A stretch of 64,000 nt of DNA from Gaeumannomyces sp. JS-464. Lineage: Eukaryota; Ascomycota; Sordariomycetes; Magnaporthales; Magnaporthaceae. The stretch spans positions 1,116,001 through 1,180,000 of the forward strand of contig NGZR01000009.1 in NCBI GenBank assembly GCA_002197995.1, written 5' to 3'. Shown here piece by piece: positions 57,439 through 64,000 of this stretch. Every line of letters begins with the position of its first letter. The stretch's first letter is position 1. A program made the position numbers and the translations under genes. The notes beneath the pieces are model-generated. The model did not search any database, was not told the origin of the DNA, and saw nothing but the letters and a program-made list of their open reading frames with translations.

Positions 57439-59410
57439 ATGCCGTTGCCAACAGCCCCCCCTTCGGCCAATAGGGTGGCGCGCGCCCTCCTCGTCGGCCC
57501 AACGGCCCGGAGGAACGCGTCGCTGCCACCCGGGCCCCCCGCGCGTCAGCGCACCCGACCACGCCGTCCCCGTTGCGGAATTCGCAACACCCAACAGGGC
57601 CCGTTTAGGGCCAGGAAGGCACCCACGACGGCAGCACCGGCACAGGTGCCCCTTTCCTTTCTTTTCCCCTCCCTTCCCACCCCCGGCCTACGCGCCCACC
57701 CCTCGGGTCGGCTGCGGCGGCCGCGGAGGAAATTGTTGCGAGTTACAGCCGCAAGCAACAGCAAACGGCTTTAATTTGCACAACCCTCGCCCGCTCTATC
57801 GACGCCGGCATCGCTTCCCTCCCCTGGAGGCAATCCCCGAAGCCAACGGCTGGAAGGATTGTTTTATCGAATACGCCAAACAAGCCCTTTTCGGCCTGCC
57901 AACGCCGGCCCAAAGGGAAAGAAACCCCTACGGGGCCCCGGAACCTTACGCGCCTAACCCGCAACGCCCGCCCCCGACCACTTACGCGGCGGCGGCCCGA
58001 ACAGGGCTCCAGCAGCCCCAGCAACCCGCACAGGCTTTAAAAACCGTGCACCCCGGGAGCCCCGCCCTCCCGCCCGGCCTAAAGCCGATTTCCGGGTTTT
58101 TGTTAAATCCCGGAGGAAAAACAGGCTTGGGCCAACCAACAAACGGGCTTTAGTATTCGCAAAGCCCTTGCCGATAGCAGGGACCTGCCGTTTACGACAG
58201 CCGACGTCCCGGAAGCTTATCGAACCCCTACTGGGTTCGTGCTAAAAGCAAAAACGGCGGATATCCAAAGCCGGCTTTTGCAGCATCGATCCGAATTAGG
58301 CCGTTTATATAACGCCGAAAGGATCGAAAAGCCCGAAATCTGGTTTAACTACGTGATTTCCGGATGCCCCACGTCCTTAACGAACGGCCTCGGACAAAGC
58401 GTCCCGGTATCGGAAGAGCTGGTCCGGGAGGAAGTCGAAGCCCAAACAGGGCTAAAGCCAGTAAGCGTTAAGCCTCCGGGGCCGGCGCTAATTACCAAGG
58501 GCGTATATTATGGATTATATCCTTTTACACGCGCGTAACCGGGTTTAGGCTTTGGGGGATTACGTTTTTCACGCCGCGTACAACGACACCCGCCGGTTAC
58601 GCAACATACCCCCGGCTGCCACGGCTTTCACGTGGCTCGCAACTGTGCCCGGGCCGATAGGTGCCTCCGGTGCGGGAAAGTGAACGACGGCCGGCACGCA
58701 TCGCCGTGCACGGCCTTCCGCAATGCGCAAACTGTTCGGGCCCGTACCCAGCCGACCACCCGAACTGCCCTATAAAGCCTGTACGGGTAAACGGAGTGCT
58801 AAAGCATTTAACCCGTGGGGAAAAAGGCGCGGTTAGGAAATTAGGGGCACAAGCCTACCGGGCGGCGGTAAAAAGGTGGAAGCCGCCGCTGCCGCCGCCA
58901 CCGCCGCGGCCGCCGCGGCCGCCACCGCCAACGCCCTTCCTGCAACCGCGGTTACTACGGACAATTCCGTTGTAACCGTTACCGCTAATGCCAATCCCGC
59001 GGCCGGTACCGGTAACGCCGCTGCTTCCGTTACCCCCGCCGCCGCCGCCGTTCCTGCCGCTGCTGCCACCGCCGACGCTGCCGAGGTAAGCCCGGCAATC
59101 CGCTGGCCCCCGAGGGCGCGGCCCGTACGGCCGGCAAGGGAAGGCACCCTGCCAAAAGGCTTAGGGTTAGTTTAACAACCAATACGAAGTACTGGCGGAT
59201 ATGGAACTGGACCTCCCCGAGCCCGAAGGGGCTATCGAAATAACCGGAAACCCCTGGAGGAAACCGACGGTACCGCCGGCCAACAACCCAGGGCCAAAGC
59301 CCCCAATACACCAACGCCGCTTTTACGTATGCCAGCAGCCAACCGGATACAACAAACGCATGGCAATAGGGCCCGGCGCCCGGGGCTTCGCCCCGAACGC
59401 CGTGCTTTAA
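57439..59410 (+). pseudogene. LINE2 copy C ORF1 (gag-like RNA-binding protein), frameshifted
   Basis: About 650 codons from ATG 57439 (MPLPTAPPSANRVARALLVG) to TAA 59408-59410, in several frames. After a shift near 57690 it reads AAAAEEIVASYSRKQQQTAL and LARSIDAGIASLP. NGWKDCFIEYAKQALFGLP follows. A Pro-rich stretch leads to DFRVFVKSRR, then SIRKALADSRDLPFTTADVP and FVLKAKTADIQSRLLQHRSE (58239 onward), and WFNYVISGCPTSLT. Knuckles are CHGFHVARNC, CLRCGKVNDGRHASPC and CANCSGPYPADHPNC (58615-58775). An Ala-rich linker of about 70 residues precedes ELDLPEPEGAIEITGNPW. The layout is that of Tad/CgT1 ORF1. At least three frameshifts. Confidence 0.82.
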
Positions 59411-62400
59411 CCGCCGCCCAAGCGAACGTTCGACGTAGCTGGGAGGCGGGGGCTACTTTACTCCAACTATCTTGGAGCCAAAATATCGACGTGGTGTAAT
59501 GCAGGAGCCCCCTAGCGCGTGGAAAGGGAAGCTTATGCTTTGCACCCACCCGTCGTACGAGCTATTTACTCCGGTAAATAGCTGGCACGACCACCAAACC
59601 AGGCCTCGGGTAATAACTTACGTACGGAAGGACCCGGGGCTTCGGCCCGTAGCGGACCGGCCGGCAGGCAACACCCGGGACATCCTTTGGCTTACCGTCG
59701 CCAGGTGCACCTTCGTTAACGTATATAGGCCTCCAGGGGACCCTTCGGAACCCTCGTTGGACCTTTTACTACGTTGGCGCCCAACGGCAAAATGCATTAT
59801 AGCTGGAGACTTTAACGCAGGGTCCCCGGCGTGGGATCCGGTTAAGGGTAATAGGAATAGGGGCCAGGATATAGCCCAATGGGCTAATACCTATAACCTC
59901 CTCCTACTTACCGACCCAGGCCAACCTACGCACAACGACGGGGGCGTTTTGGATCTTACCTTTTCCAACGCCCCTTTAGCAACAGCGGAAATCGACCTTC
60001 GCTAGCAACCGATTCGGACCACCGCTCGATACGGATCGAAATTCCTAACCGCAATAACTTCGTTCCGGACTGCCGGCGTATTACGCTACCAGACGATAAA
60101 CTACCGTTTTTCGCAAACGCGGTGTAGCAACGGGGGCCGGCAACTTGCCACCACTTACAAACCCAGGCACTGCGGAACACCTGGATAAAGCGGCCGAAGC
60201 ATTAACAAACTTATTAAAAATGCGTTAATGGCTTTCGGCCGGGGGCCTAAAGCCAAAAGAAAAGGCCAACCCTGGTGGAACGAAAAGTGCGCCAACGCCC
60301 AACGGGACCTTGCAAAAGCTATGGGAAACGGCGGGCCTTTTACGGCCGAAGCCCGTGCTTTAAAAGCAACGGTTCGGACGGCTAAAAAACAGCATTGGGC
60401 CAGCGTGCTGGAGGAAATGGATTCCCCGAAAGCGCTATACCGTGCTGTAAAGTGGCATAAACTTACACCCGCTATACGGCTTCCCCCGTTAAATATTAAC
60501 GGGGAGGTTATAATAGCCCCAGGGGATAAAGCGGAAGCATTAGGCCGCAAGATCCTCCGTAGGTTTACGGCGGAGGACGACTTACAGGAGGACCCGTTAC
60601 AGCAAAGGGCTACCCAAGGGACCGCACAACTCCCGTGGGACCCCCACGTCCCTTTAAGGAATGCCGGAAGTGCACCGTTGGCACGGCAAACACGGCCCCG
60701 GGCGTCGATTCCCTAACGGTTAAGCTACTTACAGCGGCGTGGCCGGCAATAGGGGAATACGTTAGGGCCCTTTTCGAGGCTTGCTTAGGGCCGGGCACCA
60801 CCCAGCCCCTTTCCGCACAGCGGAAGTGGTTATGCTGAAAAAGCCGAATAAAACGGATTTAACGGACCCAAAATCCTACCGCCCGATAGCTTTACTCCCG
60901 TGCTTAGGGAAAGGGCTGGAGCGGCTGGTGGCTTCGCGGATGGCATCCCTCGCATTACAACACGGGCTTATAGCCCCGCAACACGCCGGGGCTACCCCGA
61001 AAAAGGCCGCCATCGATTTAACGGCATGCGTGGCCCACGAGGTGGAACGGGCCTTCCAAAAGCATAAAACGGCCGCCCTCGTTACCATGGATGTACAAGG
61101 GGCTTTCGACGCCGTACTTCGCCGGAGGCTCCTTTAAAGGCTTTAAACCAAGGCTGGGATCCAACGTTAGTACGATGGGTATCATCTTTTGCAGGAAACA
61201 GGGTGGTTAAAGTGCGTTTGGAGGACGCCACGGCACCCCCTTTTTCCCCGGACTGCGGGCTACCCCAAGGGTTACCGGCGTTACCGGTCCTATTTATGCT
61301 TTATATGGCCGAAATCCTACCCAAAGCAAAAGCGATTAGGTACGGATACGCGGACGATATAGGCATTTGCGTAACGGGTAGCACTCCGGAGGAGTGCTCC
61401 CGTAAAGCAGGGGCTACGGTTACGGAAATCCTACGTTGGGCAGGGCTAATAAGGTTGCTTTCGACCCGGGGAAGTGCGAGCTTATGCATTTTTCCAAACG
61501 GAGAAATCCCACAACCCCAGCGGTTACGGCGGAGGGCCTTACCATACAACAAGCTACAGGAGCTTTACGGTGGTTAGGGGTCCTTTTCGACCAAAGGCTT
61601 AATTTTAAAGCCCACGTGGAAAACAGGGCTGCAAAAGCCCAAAGCGTTGCCAACCACCTCCGAAGGCTTACGAATTCGATAGGGGGATACCGGCACATTC
61701 GGTTTACAAAGCCGTCACAACGGTTATAATCCCTACGGCTTTATACGGGGCCGAGGTATGGTATAGGGTAAAACTAAACCACACCCGTACAAGCCGGCAC
61801 AACAGCAAATTATCCGCCAAGGCCATTTAATCGATCGGGTCGATAAAGCCTTAACCGCGTCCCTTAAGGCAGTGGTCCCAGCTTGGAAAACCACACCGAT
61901 AAACGCATTGCATTACGAATCCGGCATCCCAGGCGCCCAGGCGCTTTTGGAACAAGCCCGCCTCCGTTTTGCGGCCCGTATAAATACGGTTCCGGAAGAA
62001 ACCCCCGGCCGCAGCGGCCAAGCCGGCCCTTAACGCCCGAGGGCCTAGGGCAGGCTTACCCGGCAGGCTTGCAACCTCCTTGCAAAGGACGGCCGGACTT
62101 CTTCCGGCTTGCACCCGCCCGGCCTACCTCCCTTATAAATATACGGGGCTTACGGTGGCCATACAAGAAAAGCAAGCAGCCGCTAAAGCATTTACGGCGT
62201 GGCTTTGCACCCTCCCACCCACCGACGTTATAATATATAGCGACGGGTCCAAAGCAGAGAACGGAGCAGTTGGATACGGCTGGGTAATATACCAAGCCGG
62301 CCAACGCAAACTTTCCGGGCACGGCCGGCTGGCGCATCCCGCGGAAGTATTCGACGGCGAGGCGGAAGGGGCCCGGATGGGCCTCCGTAAAGCCGTTTGG

Positions 62401-63071
62401 AGCTTCCGCAATTGCACTTTCCACTTGTGCCTCGATAACACCTCGGCGGCCAACGGCTGTTTAAGCACGGCCCCTGATAGTTCACAAGGGGCCTTTAAAG
62501 AAATCCATTGCCTTATGGATAAACACCAGGTATACGTACGCTGGTCCCCGGGCATAATGGGAATCCCCGGAAACGAAAGGCAGACGCCGAAGCAAAGTTG
62601 GGATCGGCCCTGCCAATACCCCAACATTTTAAACCAACGGTGGCCGGAGTAAAGGCTTTAGCCCGGAAAACGGCCCGGGACGCCCGGAACGCATGGTTTA
62701 AGGACAACTTTCCGGATCGGTATAAGGCTATAGGCCTCCCGCCGGCACCACAACATACGCCCGAAGCGTTGCAGCTGCACCGGAGGGTACTGCAACGGCT
62801 AATAGCCGCACGCACCGGTTACGGGGATTTCGACTGGTACCACCGAAAGTTCCAGCACGAAGACGATAACCCGTGCCGCTGCGGAAGAAACAAATCCCCT
62901 TCCCACCCTGTATTTTGCAGGTTGGCTAAAACGGCAGAAAATAAATGGCCTATAGCGGACCCCTCCCCGGCTTCCGACAGGCCCGGATATTGGAAACGGC
63001 TACTTCAAAAGCCTTTCCTTTTTGCTTCGTTCGCCGAAGCTACCAATTATTACACTATCGCTGGACGATAA
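59329..63071 (+). pseudogene. LINE2 copy C ORF2: APE endonuclease, RT, RNase H, C-terminal knuckle
   Basis: About 1247 codons. The best start is ATG 59329 (MPAANRIQQTHGN), overlapping the end of ORF1 by 82 bases. It leads into ANVRRSWEAGA and NIDVV, where one base is missing at 59496 relative to copies A and B. Endonuclease: AGDFNAGSPAWDP (about 59810-59848) and SDHRSIRIEIP (about 60014-60047). RT: TAEVVMLKKPNKTDLTD, YRPIALLPCLGKGLERLV, VTMDVQGAFDAV and YGYADDIGICVTG, with the Y-A-D-D at 61347-61358. RNase H: YSDGSKAENGAVGYG, EVFDGEAEGAR and LCLDNTSAANG (62080-62652). C-terminal CRCGRNKSPSHPVFC (about 62872-62916). Stop 63069-63071. All catalytic motifs look intact. Indels break it. Confidence 0.9.
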
Positions 63072-63532
63072 CAACAGGCCTAAAAAGCCCGCATACATCC
63101 TTTTCCTTGTTCTCCTACACCTTTTACCTTTTTCCTTTGTACCACCAGGACTAACAGTAGGCTCGTTGGTCCCCCGCACCTCCGGCCGGGCCCTGGGGGT
63201 CCCGAGGACCTTCCAGCCTAAAACCCGGCCCCACCCCTTTACCGGCATACTCGCCGGCCGAACGCACTACTACCACCCGCAGCGCTTTACAACGCCCTGG
63301 CGTATATATATACGCCCTACCGCCGATTGCCCGCTCACTAACAAGGAGCGCTGGAACGCGGCCCGACCTTCGTGTGCCTTCGGGTTTAATTCTGCTAGCC
63401 GCCGGATAGCAACATGTAGCCTAATGTTTAGCTTAGGTAGCGCTAGCACGTCATATGCCCCTTGGGAGGCAGGGACTGGTAGATCCCGACTTACTGACGT
63501 TAATTACTACTCACTCACTCACTCACTCACTC
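63072..63532 (+). other. LINE2 3' UTR and ACTC tail
   Basis: Conserved in copies A, B, C and D. Includes CGCTTTACAACGCCC, AACAAGGAGCGC and GCTTAGGTAGCGCTAGCAC blocks. Ends GACGTTAATTACT followed by about six ACTC units. Such a simple-repeat tail replaces poly(A) in several LINE groups. Confidence 0.8.
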
Positions 63533-63838
63533 CCCCCGGCTTTACCCCTTTTCCGGCATACCCGCCGGCCAACAGCAATCACTACCACCCGCAGCGCTTT
63601 ACAACGCCCCGGCGTATTTTTACGCCCTATTGCCGATTGCCCGCTCGCTAACAAGGAGCGCCGGAATGCGGCCCGACCCCCGTGTGCCTTCGGGTTTAAT
63701 TTGTTAGCCGCCTTAATAGCAGCATATAGCCTAGTGTTAAGCTTAGGTAGCGCTAGCACGTTATATGCCCCTTGGGAGGCAGGGACTGGTAGATCCCGAC
63801 TAGCTGACGTTAAATATACTCACTTACTCACTCACTCC
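63533..63838 (+). mobile_element. LINE2, copy D, 3' end only
   Basis: 306 bp equal to the last part of the LINE2 3' UTR (starting CCCCGGCTTTACCCC, ending GACGTTAAATATACTC plus ACTC/ACTT units at 63818-63838). Directly behind the ACTC tail of copy C, same direction. Its sequence is closer to copies A and B than to C in places (for example CGTATTTTTACGCCC). Confidence 0.88.
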
Positions 63839-64000
63839 TTTTATACCTTCCCCCCGAAAAATTTTCCTATCGGACCCACTGTTAATGGCCGTTAAAAAAC
63901 ACGGCCAATTTTGGTATGTGGCCCACCAAAAGAATGGTCGAAGCACTATTAGGGCATTAATAAGCCATTTGGCTTATTTTGCTCGCGTTCTCCGACTTCT
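63839..64000. other. unassigned right edge
   Basis: No frame. Two small inverted repeats: GGCCGT...ACGGCC (63886-63905) and AATAAGCCA-TT-TGGCTTATT (63959-63978). Could be the start of another element. Confidence 0.4.

Larger units (their letters stand above)
57302..63532 (+). mobile_element. Tad-like LINE2, copy C, full length, best preserved
   Basis: About 6.2 kb: 5' UTR from AACCTTTCTCGAATTCACC, ORF1, overlapping ORF2, 3' UTR of about 430 bp, and an ACTC-repeat tail (63509-63532). Long frames separated mainly by single-base indels, few stops. It lies directly behind copy B and directly before the tail-only copy D. The GC-rich composition and low number of stops show little RIP. Confidence 0.92.

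Noticed and set aside
63509..63838. ACTC repeats as telomeric or independent microsatellites
   Set aside because: They occur only at LINE2 3' ends in this window, so they are treated as element tails.

Overview
This window looks like a repeat island from a filamentous ascomycete (Pezizomycotina) that has, or had, repeat-induced point mutation (RIP). I found no host gene, tRNA, rRNA or CRISPR array. Almost every stretch I could assign is a transposon: Tad-like LINEs with APE endonuclease, RT and zinc knuckles, Ty3/gypsy elements with a chromodomain, Ty1/copia, and Fot1/pogo DNA transposons. Coding frames are riddled with in-frame stops of the kind C-to-T and G-to-A transitions produce, and several catalytic Asp codons read as Asn. 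The AT-rich DNA keeps its CpG, which fits CpA-directed RIP and not simple loss of methylated CpG. No copy is intact. All family calls come from motif reading by eye.

Layout, left part (1-22 kb, heavily AT-rich): a copia polyprotein remnant (1-5375), hit in its 3' end by a Fot1-like element (5376-7236); a plus-strand gypsy remnant (about 8.6-12.5 kb) carrying a solo LTR; a minus-strand gypsy fragment (12.5-13.9 kb); a Tad-like LINE called LINE1a (13.9-19.26 kb) interrupted by a second Fot1-like element (14183-16043) and by a 430-bp foldback MITE (16226-16655); then an LTR element with a Cys-containing ORF remnant (19261 to about 21950).

Middle part (21.95-44.7 kb): one minus-strand LINE2 copy is split into pieces at 21950-22773, 37007-37968 (plus 38349-38372) and 44540-44690. 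It was split by a minus-strand gypsy (22774-37006, 5-bp duplication TTAAG), by a solo LTR (37969-38348, duplication CCACC) and by a full-length plus-strand LINE2 (copy A, 38373-44519) that entered a G/C homopolymer. The gypsy is itself split by LINE1b (24743-31870), flanked by a 20-bp duplication. The insertions can therefore be ordered.

Right part (44.7-64 kb, more GC-rich and less mutated): a second gypsy family on the minus strand (44733-53057). Its 3' LTR contains a small LTR retrotransposon encoding only a gag-like protein (44825-46549, duplication CGTTG). Then come three LINE2 copies head to tail: B (5' truncated), C (full length, the best preserved) and D (3' tail only), with ACTC-type tails on C and D.

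The elements interact only as insertion targets for each other. The most interesting points are the homopolymer and tail-adjacent insertions of LINE2, the gag-only LTR element, the near-perfect foldback MITE, and a Cys-rich/coiled-coil ORF lying antisense at the 3' end of three gypsy copies.
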